From positions 2,025,378-2,086,078 of the forward strand of contig NZ_LT546207.1 in assembly GCF_900078665.2 (NCBI RefSeq): 60,701 bases of DNA. Reading direction: 5' to 3'. Shown piece by piece: positions 24,468 through 34,429 of this stretch. Made by a program: the position numbers and the translations under genes. Origin of the DNA: Mycolicibacterium houstonense. GTDB lineage: Bacteria > Actinomycetota > Actinomycetes > Mycobacteriales > Mycobacteriaceae. The notes beneath the pieces are model-generated. The model saw only the letters and a list, made by a program, of their open reading frames with translations. It ran no database searches and was not told where the DNA came from. Numbering within the stretch: position 1 is the first letter of the stretch; each line of letters starts with the position of its first letter.

Positions 24468-26774
24468 ATGAGCAGCGCCGAGGATGTCCTTGCCGATTAC
24501 GACGACCACGATGTAGTCACCTCGGGCGCCAAGCAGGAAGCCGCCGGGGTCAAGGCCGTCGTGGTGTCGATGCAGCGCGCGTTCGAGCAGATGGGGCCGT
24601 TACGCACGGCAGCCGCACTCACCCGGCTCAACCAACGGCACGGCTTCGACTGCCCCGGGTGCGCCTGGCCAGAGGAGCACGGCGGCCGCAAACTCGCCGA
24701 GTTCTGCGAGAACGGCGCCAAGGCGGTCGCCGAAGAAGCCACCAAACGCGTGGTGACACCGGACTTCTTCGCCCGCCACAGCATCGCCGAACTCGACACC
24801 AAACCGGAGTACTGGTTGTCCCAGCAGGGCCGGCTGACCCACCCGATGGTTCTCGCACCCGGCGACACCCACTACCGGCCCATCGAATGGGATGACGCCT
24901 ACCGCTTGATCGCCGACCACCTCAACGCACTGGCCTCCCCCGACGAAGCGTTGTTCTACACCTCGGGGCGCACCAGCAACGAGGCGGCGTTCCTCTATCA
25001 GCTGATGGTCCGCAGCTTCGGCACCAACAACCTGCCGGACTGCTCGAACATGTGCCACGAATCCTCTGGCACCGCGCTCACCGAGTCGATCGGCATCGGC
25101 AAGGGTTCGGTCACCGTCGAGGACGTCACCGAGGCCGACCTCATCCTCATCGCCGGACAGAATCCGGGCACCAACCACCCACGCATGCTGTCGGTGCTGG
25201 AGAAGGCGAAGGCCAACGGCGCCAAGATCGTCGCGATCAATCCGCTGCCCGAAGCCGGGCTGATCCGGTTCAAGGATCCGCAGAAGGTGCGCGGTGTGAT
25301 CGGGGACGGCATCTCGATCGCCGACGAGTTCGTGCAGATCCGCATCGGCGGGGACATGGCGTTGTTCGCCGGGCTCGGCCGGCTGCTCCTGGAGGCCGAA
25401 AGCCGTTCCCCGGGCACTGTCGTCGACCACGACTTCATCGCCGCCCACTGCGCGGGCTACGACGAGTACGTCGCCCAGACCCGCGATGTCGACCTCGATG
25501 TCGTGACCGAGGCCAGCGGGGTCGACCGGGGTCAGCTGCAGCGGGTCGCCGACATGCTCGCGGCCTCCCAGCGCACGGTGATCTGCTGGGCGATGGGGCT
25601 GACCCAACAGCGGCACGCGGTGGCCACCATCGGCGAGGCGACGAATCTGCTGTTGCTTCGCGGCATGATCGGCAAGCCGGGCGCCGGAGTCTGCCCGGTG
25701 CGCGGCCATTCCAATGTCCAGGGCGACCGGACCATGGGCATCTGGGAGAAGATGCCCGAGAAGTTCCTCGATGCACTGGACGCCCGGTTCGGCATCGTCA
25801 GCCCACGCAAGCACGGCTTCGACACCGTCGACGCCATCCGTGCCATGCGCGATGGCCGGGCCAGTGTGTTCATCGGAATGGGCGGCAACTTCGTCTCGGC
25901 CACGCCCGACACCGAGGTCACTGAGGCAGCGTTGCGCAGTTGCGCTCTGACCGTTCAGATTTCGACAAAGCTCAACCGCAGTCACCTGGTGCACGGGAAG
26001 ACCGCGCTGATCCTGCCCACCCTCGGCCGCACCGACCGCGACATCGTGAACGGCCACAAACAGCAGGTGTCGGTGGAGGATTCGATGTCGATGGTGCACC
26101 TGTCGCGAGGCAGCCTGCACCCGCCCAGCGATCAGCTGCGCAGCGAGGTGGGCATCGTCTGCGAGCTCGCCCGCACCCTGCTGGGCCCGGATCATCCGGT
26201 GCCGTGGGAGGAATTCGCCGCCGATTACGACACCGTGCGGGACGCGATCGCCGCGGTGGTGCCCGGCTGCACCGACTACAACACCAAGGTGCGTCAGCCC
26301 GACGGGTTCCAGCTGCCCCACCCGCCGCGAGATTCCCGCGAATTCCCCACCCACACCGGCAAAGCCAACTTCGCGGTGAACCCACTGGAGTGGGTGCCGG
26401 TGCCCGAGGGACGGCTGGTGCTGCAGACCTTGCGCAGCCACGACCAGTACAACACCACGATCTACGGCCTGGACGACCGCTATCGCGGCGTCAAGGGCGG
26501 GCGCCGCGTGGTATTCGTCAACCCCGCCGACATCGAGCGGTTGGGATTCCGGCCCGATGACCGCGTCGACCTGATCTCGGAGTTCGACGGCCAGGAGCGC
26601 CGCGCCGACGACTTCCTGCTGGTGCCGTACTCGACACCGGTCGGCAACGCCGCCGCCTACTACCCGGAAACCAATCCGCTGGTGCCGTTGGACCACACCG
26701 CGGCGAAGTCCAACACCCCGGTGTCCAAGGCCGTCGTGATCCGGTTGCAGCGCCGCGAGCCGGGGGTGACGTAG
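24468..26774 (+). CDS. FdhF/YdeP-family molybdopterin oxidoreductase (formate-dehydrogenase-like)
   Basis: This 768-aa molybdopterin oxidoreductase resembles mycobacterial FdhF (Rv2900c) and E. coli YdeP. Near residue 61 it has [12 protein letters not shown], the short CxxC motif of this subfamily, in place of the full four-cysteine cluster motif of true formate dehydrogenases. Around residues 190-200, [11 protein letters not shown] fits the molybdenum-proximal segment. Later segments such as [26 protein letters not shown] and the C-terminal [18 protein letters not shown] domain bind the pterin cofactor. Start ATG 24468 has GGGG upstream. It overlaps fdhD by one base. The substrate may be formate, but YdeP-type members are also linked to acid or redox stress. 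Confidence 0.88.
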   Translation: MSSAEDVLADYDDHDVVTSGAKQEAAGVKAVVVSMQRAFEQMGPLRTAAALTRLNQRHGFDCPGCAWPEEHGGRKLAEFCENGAKAVAEEATKRVVTPDFFARHSIAELDTKPEYWLSQQGRLTHPMVLAPGDTHYRPIEWDDAYRLIADHLNALASPDEALFYTSGRTSNEAAFLYQLMVRSFGTNNLPDCSNMCHESSGTALTESIGIGKGSVTVEDVTEADLILIAGQNPGTNHPRMLSVLEKAKANGAKIVAINPLPEAGLIRFKDPQKVRGVIGDGISIADEFVQIRIGGDMALFAGLGRLLLEAESRSPGTVVDHDFIAAHCAGYDEYVAQTRDVDLDVVTEASGVDRGQLQRVADMLAASQRTVICWAMGLTQQRHAVATIGEATNLLLLRGMIGKPGAGVCPVRGHSNVQGDRTMGIWEKMPEKFLDALDARFGIVSPRKHGFDTVDAIRAMRDGRASVFIGMGGNFVSATPDTEVTEAALRSCALTVQISTKLNRSHLVHGKTALILPTLGRTDRDIVNGHKQQVSVEDSMSMVHLSRGSLHPPSDQLRSEVGIVCELARTLLGPDHPVPWEEFAADYDTVRDAIAAVVPGCTDYNTKVRQPDGFQLPHPPRDSREFPTHTGKANFAVNPLEWVPVPEGRLVLQTLRSHDQYNTTIYGLDDRYRGVKGGRRVVFVNPADIERLGFRPDDRVDLISEFDGQERRADDFLLVPYSTPVGNAAAYYPETNPLVPLDHTAAKSNTPVSKAVVIRLQRREPGVT

Positions 26775-27598
26775 TGGGCCGGGTCACCGCCCGCCGCCGC
26801 GCCCATCACCTCACCGGCGCGACGGCCGAGGCCCGCCCGGAAACCCTGGTGGTCGAGGAGCCACTGGAGATCCGGGTCGACGGCACCCCCATCACGGTCA
26901 CGATGCGCACCCCGGGCGCCGATGTCGAACTGGCCCAAGGATTTCTGCTCACCGAAGGTCTGATCGCGCAGCGTGACGACGTGGTGACGGTGCGGTACTG
27001 TCGCGGCGCCGACGAGGACGGGGTCAACACCTACAACGTGCTCGACGTGACCTTGGCGCCTCACGTGCCGAAGCCCGAGGTGGACGTGACGCGCAACTTC
27101 TACACCACCTCGTCGTGCGGAGTGTGTGGCAAGGCATCGCTGGAGGCGGTGCGGCTCAGCAGCAGACATTGTCCCGGCGATGACCCGGCGACGGTGTCCG
27201 CATCGGTGCTCTCGGCGATGCCGACGCAACTGCGCGACGCCCAGAAGGTCTTCGCCAGCACCGGCGGGCTGCACGCGGCGGCGCTGTTCACCGTCGACGG
27301 GACCATGCTCGTCGTTCGCGAGGACATCGGCAGGCACAACGCGGTGGACAAGGTGATCGGCTGGGCTCTGGAAAGCAACCGGGTTCCGCTGGCCGCCACG
27401 GTGCTGCTGGTCAGCGGCCGTGCCTCGTTCGAGCTCACCCAGAAGGCCGTGATGGCAGGTATCCCGATCCTGGCCGCGGTCTCGGCTCCCTCGTCCCTGG
27501 CCGTCGATCTGGCCAGCCAGTCCGGGCTGACGCTGGTCGCCTTCCTGCGTGGCGAGTCGATGAACGTCTACACCCGGCCGGACCGCGTGACGCGCTGA
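26774..27598 (+). CDS. fdhD: Formate dehydrogenase accessory sulfurtransferase FdhD
   Basis: This 274-aa protein transfers sulfur to the molybdenum cofactor of formate-dehydrogenase-type enzymes. The active-site motif [10 protein letters not shown] (Cys about residues 115 and 118) corresponds to the CxxC loop of E. coli Fdh[20 protein letters not shown] and [15 protein letters not shown] are also family hallmarks. GTG 26774 starts within the stop codon of the upstream molybdoenzyme (1-base overlap), so the two are co-translated. Expression is probably set by the LysR regulator upstream. Confidence 0.95.
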   Translation: MGRVTARRRAHHLTGATAEARPETLVVEEPLEIRVDGTPITVTMRTPGADVELAQGFLLTEGLIAQRDDVVTVRYCRGADEDGVNTYNVLDVTLAPHVPKPEVDVTRNFYTTSSCGVCGKASLEAVRLSSRHCPGDDPATVSASVLSAMPTQLRDAQKVFASTGGLHAAALFTVDGTMLVVREDIGRHNAVDKVIGWALESNRVPLAATVLLVSGRASFELTQKAVMAGIPILAAVSAPSSLAVDLASQSGLTLVAFLRGESMNVYTRPDRVTR

Positions 27599-27616
27599 GA
27601 ACTCGTCGAAAATGCG

Positions 27617-27653
27617 CTGAGGGTCGTGATCCGGTGGGGATCACGACCCTCAG
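27617..27653. terminator. Bidirectional terminator between fdhD and clpX
   Basis: CTGAGGGTCGTGATCC (27617-27632) and its exact reverse complement (27638-27653) form a perfect 16-bp stem with a 5-base loop. It sits between two convergent genes. There is no U-tract, as usual for mycobacterial intrinsic terminators. Confidence 0.8.
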
Positions 27654-27683
27654 TGCAATCTCGGTGTCGAGCCGGCGTAGGAC

Positions 27684-28964
27684 CTACGCGCTCTTGTCGC
27701 GGCGCTCAGACCGCGACGGCTTGCGCGGCACGATGGTCGGCAGCACGTTGTCCTGCACGGTCTCCTTGGTGACGACCACCTTGGCGACGTCGTCGCGGCT
27801 CGGGATGTCGTACATCACCGGCAGCAGGACTTCCTCCATGATGGCGCGCAGACCGCGGGCACCGGTGCCACGATGGATGGCCTGATCGGCGATCGCCTCC
27901 AGCGCCTCATCGGTGAACTCCAGCTCGACGCCGTCCATCTCGAACAGCCGGACGTACTGCTTCACCAGGGCGTTCTTCGGCTCCGACAGGATCTTGACCA
28001 GGGATTCCTTGTCCAGGTTGGTCACCGAGGCCACCACCGGCAGACGGCCGATGAACTCGGGGATCAGGCCGAACTTGATCAGGTCCTCGGGCATCACCTC
28101 GGCGAAGTGGTCCTGAGTGTCGATCTCGGCCTTGGACCGCACCTCGGCACCGAAGCCCAGACCGCGCTTGCCGACCCGGTCGGAGACGATCTTCTCCAGA
28201 CCGGCGAATGCGCCCGCCACGATGAACAGCACGTTGGTGGTGTCGATCTGGATGAACTCCTGGTGCGGGTGCTTACGGCCGCCCTGCGGCGGAACCGACG
28301 CCTGGGTGCCTTCCAGGATCTTCAGCAGGGCCTGCTGCACGCCCTCACCGGACACGTCGCGGGTGATCGACGGGTTCTCGCTCTTGCGGGCGATCTTGTC
28401 GACCTCGTCGATGTAGATGATGCCGGTCTCGGCGCGCTTGACGTCGTAGTCGGCCGCCTGAATCAGCTTGAGCAGAATGTTCTCGACGTCCTCGCCCACA
28501 TAACCGGCCTCGGTGAGTGCTGTGGCATCGGCGATGGCGAACGGGACGTTGAGCATCTTGGCCAGGGTCTGGGCCAGGTAGGTCTTACCGCAGCCGGTCG
28601 GGCCCAGCATCAGGATGTTCGACTTGGTCAGCTCGACCGGCTCTGAGCGCGAATCGCGGGACTTCTCCCCCGCCTGGATCCGCTTGTAGTGGTTGTAGAC
28701 CGCCACGGCCAGTGTCCGCTTCGCGGTGTCCTGGCCGATGACGTAGCCCTCGAGGAACTCGCGGATCTCCGCGGGTTTGGGCAGCTCGTCGAGCTTGACG
28801 TCGTCAGCGTCGGCGAGTTCCTCCTCGATGATCTCGTTGCACAGGTCGATGCACTCGTCGCAGATGTACACGCCGGGACCGGCGATGAGCTTTTTGACCT
28901 GCTTCTGACTCTTGCCGCAGAACGAGCACTTCAGCAGGTCACCGCCGTCTCCGATGCGCGCCAT
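27684..28964 (-). CDS. clpX: ATP-dependent Clp protease ATP-binding subunit ClpX
   Basis: This 426-aa AAA+ unfoldase feeds substrates to ClpP1P2. The N-terminal zinc-binding domain shows CSFCGKSQ and CDECIDLC (two CxxC pairs, residues about 15-42). Walker A is [12 protein letters not shown] near residue 120, and Walker B is [11 protein letters not shown] near residue 185. The pore-region segment [10 protein letters not shown] and the sensor-2 helix [13 protein letters not shown] are present. Length matches ClpX. The clpP genes lie 4 kb away, separated by a nitroreductase and a LuxR regulator. Confidence 0.97.
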   Translation of the reverse strand: MARIGDGGDLLKCSFCGKSQKQVKKLIAGPGVYICDECIDLCNEIIEEELADADDVKLDELPKPAEIREFLEGYVIGQDTAKRTLAVAVYNHYKRIQAGEKSRDSRSEPVELTKSNILMLGPTGCGKTYLAQTLAKMLNVPFAIADATALTEAGYVGEDVENILLKLIQAADYDVKRAETGIIYIDEVDKIARKSENPSITRDVSGEGVQQALLKILEGTQASVPPQGGRKHPHQEFIQIDTTNVLFIVAGAFAGLEKIVSDRVGKRGLGFGAEVRSKAEIDTQDHFAEVMPEDLIKFGLIPEFIGRLPVVASVTNLDKESLVKILSEPKNALVKQYVRLFEMDGVELEFTDEALEAIADQAIHRGTGARGLRAIMEEVLLPVMYDIPSRDDVAKVVVTKETVQDNVLPTIVPRKPSRSERRDKSA

Positions 28965-29463
28965 GTGGGGGGGTCCTACTTCCTTCGCGGTCGGTCGCTT
29001 ACGCCTCTTGCTAGGTCACCTCGGGCGTTAACCCGACGCTACCCGTTCGTTCCGTCGCGGTGCGACCGATAGGGCCGAATCGCTCCGGTGGTATTTGTTC
29101 CGTGTGCAGGAGAACATATCGCTCCTGGTGGCTTGCCACCCGTCGGCACGCTGACTGTGTCCTTGGCGTGTCGTCGGTGTCGTCGGACGAAAATCCCGGA
29201 ACGGTCCAGCGACAGCCTGGCACTCGCTCCGATCCACGATAGCGCGCCGTGCCGCGACGACGCCCTCAGCGCTGAGCGAAACTACTCCTACGCTGGGCGA
29301 ACATCCCACGGCACCGGGCTGCCGCGACAAGGTCGACCAACCGCTCATCGACCGCACGACCAGCAACAACCCGCCGGCACCGGCCAAACCACGTACTTCC
29401 AAGGGTGTGTTCGTCCTCGCGGGCCGCAAGGCTGAGGTGGACGTGCTTCGGCCGGACAAGGAG
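28965..29463. other. Intergenic region between divergent clpX and nitroreductase genes
   Basis: This 499-bp gap should hold promoters for both genes. I see no convincing gene in it. Short frames exist on both strands, but none has domain-like sequence. Features seen are a 12-bp palindrome CTCAGCGCTGAG (29265-29276) and two direct repeats GCTGRGCGAA 21 bp apart (29271-29280, 29292-29301). Confidence 0.55.
29271..29301. promoter_or_regulatory. Paired direct repeats upstream of clpX and the nitroreductase
   Basis: GCTGAGCGAA (29271-29280) and GCTGGGCGAA (29292-29301) are spaced 21 bp start to start, two helical turns. The first overlaps the palindrome CTCAGCGCTGAG. This is the geometry of two operators on one face of the helix. 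The regulator is unknown; the repeats contain CGC-N3-GCG, which differs from the ClgR consensus spacing. Confidence 0.4.
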
Positions 29464-30135
29464 ATGAATGTGGACGTGTATGAGGCTGTCACCAGCAGGC
29501 GGGCGGTTCGCGGATTCACCGATCAGCCCGTTCCCAGAGAGACCCTGGAGCGGGTGTTGTCCGCTGCGCGGTGGGCCCCGTCCGGGTCCAACATCCAGCC
29601 GTGGAACATCGTCGTGATGACGGGCGCACCGCTGGCGCAGCTCAAGAAACTCGCCGTCGAGCGCGTCGCGGCCGGCGATCCGTGGGACGAACCGGAGTAC
29701 GTGATGTATCCGCCCGACCTGAAATCGCCCTACGGCGACCGACGATCGGCGTTCGGAACAGAGCGATACAGCGCGCTCGGCATCGCCCGCGAGGACTGGG
29801 AGGCCCGGCAGCGGGCTGCCATCGCCAATTGGGATTGCTTCGGCGCGCGGACGGCGCTGTTCTGCTACATCGACCGCGACCTGGGCCTGCCCCAGTGGTC
29901 AGATCTCGGGATGTACCTGCAGACCGTCATGCTGCTGCTCCGGGCCGAGGGTCTGCACAGCTGCCCGCAGATGTCGTGGGCGAAGGTGCACAAGACGGTG
30001 GCGGGGTTTGTCGCGCCCCCGAAGCACCTCGTGCTGTTCTGCGGAATGTCCATCGGCTACGAGGACGTGTCCGTGGACTACATCCGTACCGGTCGGGCGC
30101 CGCTCGCCGAGACCGTCACGTTCATCGACGGCTGA
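29464..30135 (+). CDS. Nitroreductase family protein
   Basis: This 223-aa flavoprotein has the nitroreductase signatures YEAVTSRRAVRGFTDQPVPRE at the N-terminus and SAARWAPSGSNIQPWNIVV near residue 40, which bind FMN phosphate and isoalloxazine. DLGMYLQTVMLLLRAEGL and the C-terminal helix complete the fold. ATG 29464 is given as start. GTG 29470 is an alternative with better spacing to the AAGGAG at 29458-29463. Homologues reduce nitroaromatics, quinones or enones with NAD(P)H. It precedes a LuxR-type regulator gene on the same strand, 80 bp away. Confidence 0.88.
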   Translation: MNVDVYEAVTSRRAVRGFTDQPVPRETLERVLSAARWAPSGSNIQPWNIVVMTGAPLAQLKKLAVERVAAGDPWDEPEYVMYPPDLKSPYGDRRSAFGTERYSALGIAREDWEARQRAAIANWDCFGARTALFCYIDRDLGLPQWSDLGMYLQTVMLLLRAEGLHSCPQMSWAKVHKTVAGFVAPPKHLVLFCGMSIGYEDVSVDYIRTGRAPLAETVTFIDG

Positions 30136-30215
30136 TACCCGATCCGGAATCACCGGCCTCCGCGGGTCGCGGAGCGGCGGTAGGGTTCCCTGCAGAACAG
30201 ACGCGGCGGAGCCCT

Positions 30216-32999
30216 ATGAGTCAAGGTCGGGAACAACGTCTACACGGTCGGGCCGGCGAATGCGAGGCGCTTCGAAGCCTGGTCTCGACCGTCCGATCGG
30301 GTCACTGCCGAATCTTGACGCTCCGCGGCGAGGCGGGGGTCGGCAAGACCGCGCTGCTGGAATGCCTGTCCGAGCTGGCTTCCGGGTTTCGCCGTGTCGA
30401 GGTGGCCGGCGTCCAGTCCGAGATGGAGCTGGCCTACGCGGGCCTGCAGCAGTTGTGCGCGCCGCTGATGAGCCATGTCGACGAGTTGCCGGAACCGCAG
30501 CGTCAGGCGCTGACCGTGGCCTTCGGGCTTGGTGTCGGGCCCGCGCCCGACCGCTTCCTGGTCGGGTTGGCCGTGCTCAGCCTGATCGGCGCCGCCGTTC
30601 ATGACCGACCCCTGCTCTGCGTGATCGACGATGCACAATGGCTGGACCAGGTGTCGATCCAGACCCTGGGGTTCGTCGCTCGCCGGCTGCTGGCCGAGCC
30701 GGTCGCCATGGTGTTCGCGGTGCGAGAACCGCCGCAAGTCCTCAACGGTCTGCCCGAACTGCACCTCACGGGTCTGTCCGACTACGACGCGCGGGAACTG
30801 CTCGAATCGGTGATGACGGGCGGAATCGATCCGCTGGTACGCGACCGCATCGTGGCCGAGACGCGCGGAATTCCGCTCGCCATCCTGCAAGTGCCTCAAA
30901 ACGTCTCCGCCGCGGAGCTGGCCGGCGGCATCTGGATCTCGGGCAAACGCTCATCGACCGCGGCGATCGAGGACGACTTCATCCGGCGCATCCACGCCCT
31001 CCCCGAACCAACCCAGCGGTTGTTGCTGCTCGCGGCGGCCGAACCGCTGGGTGACGTCGCGCTGTTCCTGCGTGCGGCGGCGAGGCTGGACCTGCCCGTC
31101 GACGCCCTGGCCCCGGCCGAGTCCGCGGGTGTGATCGAGATCGGTGCCCGCATGCGGTTTCACCATCCGCTGATGCGCTCGGCGGCCTATCGCGCAGCCG
31201 ATCTGAACGACCGCAGGGCGAGTCACCGGGCGCTGGCAGGCGCCACTGATCCGGAGTCCGATCCCGATCGCCGCGCGTGGCATGCCGCCAACGCCGCGAC
31301 GGGCCCCGACGACACCGTCGCCGCGCAGCTCGAAGCATCGGCGAGCCGGGCCCAGCGCCGGGGCGGAATAGCCGCTGCAGCCGCATTTCTCGGGCGCGCA
31401 ACGGTTTTGACGTCGGACCCTGCCGTCCGCGGAGCTCGCGCGCTGGCCGCCGCGCAGGCCAAACGGGACGCGGCGGCGTCGACTGAGGCCGACGACTTGC
31501 TGGCCATCGCCGAGCTGGCACCGCTGTCCCCGTTGCAACGGGCAGAGGCAACGCGTCTTCGAGCCCAGATGGACTTCGTCCGCAGTCGCAGCGGCGCTGG
31601 TTCAGCCGCGCCGCTGGCCGACGCCGCGGCGAAGTTGCTCAGCGCCGCAAGGGAACTGGATAACCTCGACGACACGCAGACCGGGGAGGCATACATGGAG
31701 GCCCTGGCCGCCGCCATGTACGCCGGTCGTCTCGGCCATCCGGGTGCCATGGTCGAGGCCGGCGCCGCGGCACTGGCCGATGTCGGGCGCTTGCCTGAGC
31801 TCCACCGTCCGATCGACCTGCTGCTGAGCGGCATGGGGCATCAGATCTCCGGTGACCGTGACGCCGCGGCCGGCCCGCTACGCACCGCACTGGAGCTCAT
31901 GTGCAACGACACAGCGGGTGAAGGGCATGCGCTGCGCTGGACGACGTTGGGCCTGACCATCATTCCCGACGTGGCCGCCGTCGAACTGTGGGATGACGCG
32001 TTGTGGCACCAACTGGCCACGGTGGTGGTGCGACAGGCACGTGACGCGGGCGCACTCGCCGTGCTTCCTTCGGCTCTCGCCTTCCGGGCCGGCGTCGACG
32101 TGTTCTCCGGCGAATTCAGCTCGGCGACACGGCTTTTGGATGAGGCAAGCTCGATCAGCGCGGCCGCCGGGTCCGCACCCCTGCGATATCACGCACTGTC
32201 ACTGGCGGCCTGGCGTGGCGTTCCGGACGACGCGGGCGGGTTGTTCGACGAGGCGGCCGCCGTCGCGGCCGCCAGAGGGGAAGGCCGCGCGCTGGACGGC
32301 ATCGACGGTCTCCGCGCCATTCTTTACAACGGCCTCGGGCGATACGAGGAGGCTTTTGTCGCCGCGCGTCAGGCCTGCGTTTTCGAAAACCTCGGCTTCC
32401 ACGGGTGGTGCCTGCTGGAGCTGACCGAAGCTGCGGCGCGCACCGGAAATCTCGACGTCGCACGGTCGGCGGCGGAGCGGGTGAGCGATCGAGGCCGCGG
32501 CAGCCGAGCCGACTTCGCGCGCGGATTCGTCGCGTATGCCCGTGCACTGACGGCCGATGACCAGCACGCGGAGCCGCACTACCGTGAGGCCATCGAATGC
32601 CTGGACCGAACCCGCATCAAGGTCTACCGCGCGCGGGCCGGCCTGCTCTACGGCGAGTGGCTCCGCCGCATGAACCGGCGCCTGGACGGCCGCGAGCACC
32701 TCAACGACGCACACGAGCGATTCATCCGGATGGGGGCACACGGCTTCGCCGAACGCGCGCGCCGTGAGCTCGTCGCCGCCGGGGACAAGGTTCGCAAACA
32801 ACCGGTCACCACGGGCGACGAACTCACCCCCCAGGAGGCCCAGATCGCGCGGATGGCCGCCGACGGCCTCACCAACCACGAGATCGGCGCGCACCTGTTC
32901 ATCAGCACGCACACCGTCGAATGGCACCTGCGCAAGGTCTTCGTCAAGCTCGGCATCACCTCGCGCCGCCAGCTCCGCTCAATGACGTGGGCGAGCTAG
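30216..32999 (+). CDS. LuxR-family regulator with N-terminal AAA/ATPase domain (LAL type)
   Basis: This 927-aa protein is a large ATP-binding LuxR regulator. Walker A (GEAGVGKTALLE) is near residue 40 and Walker B (LLCVIDDAQWLDQ) near residue 135. A long Ala-rich helical-repeat region (residues about 350-840) resembles TPR-type ligand or protein interaction modules. The C-terminus carries a LuxR helix-turn-helix (LTPQEAQIARMAADGLTNHEIGAHLFIS, then THTVEWHLRKVFVKLGI). ATG 30216 is chosen; the open frame continues far upstream only because of GC bias and overlaps the nitroreductase. Such regulators respond to small molecules, and its target here is unknown. Confidence 0.88.
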   Translation: MSQGREQRLHGRAGECEALRSLVSTVRSGHCRILTLRGEAGVGKTALLECLSELASGFRRVEVAGVQSEMELAYAGLQQLCAPLMSHVDELPEPQRQALTVAFGLGVGPAPDRFLVGLAVLSLIGAAVHDRPLLCVIDDAQWLDQVSIQTLGFVARRLLAEPVAMVFAVREPPQVLNGLPELHLTGLSDYDARELLESVMTGGIDPLVRDRIVAETRGIPLAILQVPQNVSAAELAGGIWISGKRSSTAAIEDDFIRRIHALPEPTQRLLLLAAAEPLGDVALFLRAAARLDLPVDALAPAESAGVIEIGARMRFHHPLMRSAAYRAADLNDRRASHRALAGATDPESDPDRRAWHAANAATGPDDTVAAQLEASASRAQRRGGIAAAAAFLGRATVLTSDPAVRGARALAAAQAKRDAAASTEADDLLAIAELAPLSPLQRAEATRLRAQMDFVRSRSGAGSAAPLADAAAKLLSAARELDNLDDTQTGEAYMEALAAAMYAGRLGHPGAMVEAGAAALADVGRLPELHRPIDLLLSGMGHQISGDRDAAAGPLRTALELMCNDTAGEGHALRWTTLGLTIIPDVAAVELWDDALWHQLATVVVRQARDAGALAVLPSALAFRAGVDVFSGEFSSATRLLDEASSISAAAGSAPLRYHALSLAAWRGVPDDAGGLFDEAAAVAAARGEGRALDGIDGLRAILYNGLGRYEEAFVAARQACVFENLGFHGWCLLELTEAAARTGNLDVARSAAERVSDRGRGSRADFARGFVAYARALTADDQHAEPHYREAIECLDRTRIKVYRARAGLLYGEWLRRMNRRLDGREHLNDAHERFIRMGAHGFAERARRELVAAGDKVRKQPVTTGDELTPQEAQIARMAADGLTNHEIGAHLFISTHTVEWHLRKVFVKLGITSRRQLRSMTWAS

Positions 33000-33012
33000 T
33001 CACACCGACAAA

Positions 33013-33056
33013 TCACGCCCGCCCCTGGTGCCGTTGGGCTCCAGGGGCGGGCGTGA
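33013..33056. terminator. Bidirectional terminator between the LuxR regulator and clpP2
   Basis: TCACGCCCGCCCCTGG (33013-33028) and its exact reverse complement (33041-33056) form a perfect 16-bp GC-rich stem with a 12-base loop between two convergent genes. Confidence 0.8.
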
Positions 33057-33069
33057 CGTGAAGTCGGGT

Positions 33070-33717
33070 CTAGCTGCTCTGCGCGGACAGCTTGCGGTAC
33101 TCCAGGACCGTGTCGATGATCCCGTAGTCCTTGGCCTCCTCGGCGGTGAGGATCTTGTCGCGGTCGGTGTCCTTGCGGATGACCTCCGGATCCTTACCGG
33201 TGTGGCGGGCCAGCGTCGTCTCCATCAGGGTGCGCATCCGCTCGATCTCGGCGGCCTGGATCTCCAGGTCGGAGAACTGCCCCTGGATCACACCGGACAG
33301 CGACGGCTGGTGGATCAGCACCCGGGCGTTCGGCAGGGCCAGACGCTTACCGGGGGTACCCGCGGCCAGCAGGACGGCGGCGGCCGAGGCGGCCTGCCCC
33401 AGGCACACGGTCTGGATGTCGGCCCGCACATACTGCATGGTGTCGTAGATCGCCATCAGCGAGGTGAACGAACCACCCGGCGAGTTGATGTACATGGTGA
33501 TGTCGCGGTCGGGATCCAGCGACTCCAGCACCAGCAGCTGGGCCATGATGTCGTTGGCCGACGCGTCGTCAACCTGCACGCCGAGGAAGATGATGCGCTC
33601 CTCGAACAGCTTGTTGTACGGGTTGGATTCCTTGACGCCGAAGCTGCTGTGCTCGATGAACGACGGCAGGATGTAGCGCGCCTGCGGCGCCAAGCGGGGA
33701 TCAGTGTGGTCGGTCAT
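33070..33717 (-). CDS. clpP2: ATP-dependent Clp protease proteolytic subunit ClpP2
   Basis: This 215-aa serine peptidase subunit forms the mixed ClpP1P2 barrel. The catalytic serine lies in [16 protein letters not shown] and the histidine in [32 protein letters not shown] is the oxyanion/handle segment. Residues 1-20 are a probable propeptide. It overlaps clpP1 by 4 bp, so the two are made together. ClpX and ClpC1 deliver substrates. The order clpP2-clpP1-tig is the mycobacterial one. Confidence 0.97.
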   Translation of the reverse strand: MTDHTDPRLAPQARYILPSFIEHSSFGVKESNPYNKLFEERIIFLGVQVDDASANDIMAQLLVLESLDPDRDITMYINSPGGSFTSLMAIYDTMQYVRADIQTVCLGQAASAAAVLLAAGTPGKRLALPNARVLIHQPSLSGVIQGQFSDLEIQAAEIERMRTLMETTLARHTGKDPEVIRKDTDRDKILTAEEAKDYGIIDTVLEYRKLSAQSS

Positions 33718-34325
33718 TTGTCTAGTCCTGCTCCCGGTCCGGTGCCGTTGACGTTGGCGCTGGTGATGATGTGGTCGACGAAGCCGTACTCCAGTGCTTC
33801 CTGCGCGGTGAACCAGCGGTCGCGGTCGGAGTCGGCCTCGATGCGCTCGATCGTCTGGCCGGTGAACTCGGCGTTGAGCCGGAACATTTCCTTCTTGATG
33901 ACCGCGAACTGCTCGGCCTGGATCGCGATGTCGGCGGCACTGCCCGTGACGCCACCCAACGGCTGGTGCATCAGGATCCGGGCGTGCGGCAGGGCGTAAC
34001 GCTTACCTTTGGTGCCCGCCGCCAACAGGAACTCACCCATCGAGGCCGCCATGCCCATCGCGTAGGTGGCGATGTCGCAGGGCGCCAGCACCATCGTGTC
34101 GTAGATGGCCATGCCGGCGCTGATCGATCCGCCCGGCGAGTTGATGTAGAGGTGGATGTCCTTGGTCGGATCCTCCGCCGACAGCAACAGGATCTGCGCG
34201 CACAGCCGGTTGGCGATGTCGTCGTCTACTTGAGAGCCCAGGAAGATGATCCGCTCGGAGAGCAGACGCTCGTACACCGAGTCGACAAGGTTGAGTCCCT
34301 GCCCGGCGCCACGCATGTCAGTCAC
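33714..34325 (-). CDS. clpP1: ATP-dependent Clp protease proteolytic subunit ClpP1
   Basis: This 203-aa ClpP subunit has catalytic Ser in [16 protein letters not shown] and His in [14 protein letters not shown], with [18 protein letters not shown] upstream. GTG 34325 opens the frame; ATG 34316 is an alternative three codons in. It is first of the clpP1-clpP2 pair and has a ClgR-like site about 95-105 bp upstream, consistent with stress-induced expression of Clp proteases in actinobacteria. Confidence 0.97.
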   Translation of the reverse strand: MTDMRGAGQGLNLVDSVYERLLSERIIFLGSQVDDDIANRLCAQILLLSAEDPTKDIHLYINSPGGSISAGMAIYDTMVLAPCDIATYAMGMAASMGEFLLAAGTKGKRYALPHARILMHQPLGGVTGSAADIAIQAEQFAVIKKEMFRLNAEFTGQTIERIEADSDRDRWFTAQEALEYGFVDHIITSANVNGTGPGAGLDK

Positions 34326-34418
34326 GACTGGATACCTGCTTTCTACTACGTCTTTGAACGCGGTACTGACGACACTAACGAAACTGCGGCCTCACGCACT
34401 CCCGTACGGGGGCGCGTT

Positions 34419-34429
34419 CGCTCACAGCG
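34419..34429. promoter_or_regulatory. ClgR-like operator upstream of clpP1P2
   Basis: CGCTCACAGCG fits the actinobacterial ClgR core CGCYNANRGCG exactly. It lies in the 104-bp gap between the tig stop and the clpP1 start, 94-104 bp upstream of clpP1. ClgR is known to activate clpP operons in corynebacteria and mycobacteria. Occupancy here is inferred. Confidence 0.55.

Noticed and set aside
24600-26696. 698-aa open frame antisense to the molybdoenzyme gene
   Set aside because: It mirrors a clear coding region, shows no family motifs and is a typical high-GC shadow.
29571-30215. Extension of the LuxR regulator upstream to give an 1142-aa protein
   Set aside because: The extra 215 residues overlap the nitroreductase in another frame and look like shadow sequence. 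ATG 30216 precedes the first recognisable domain.
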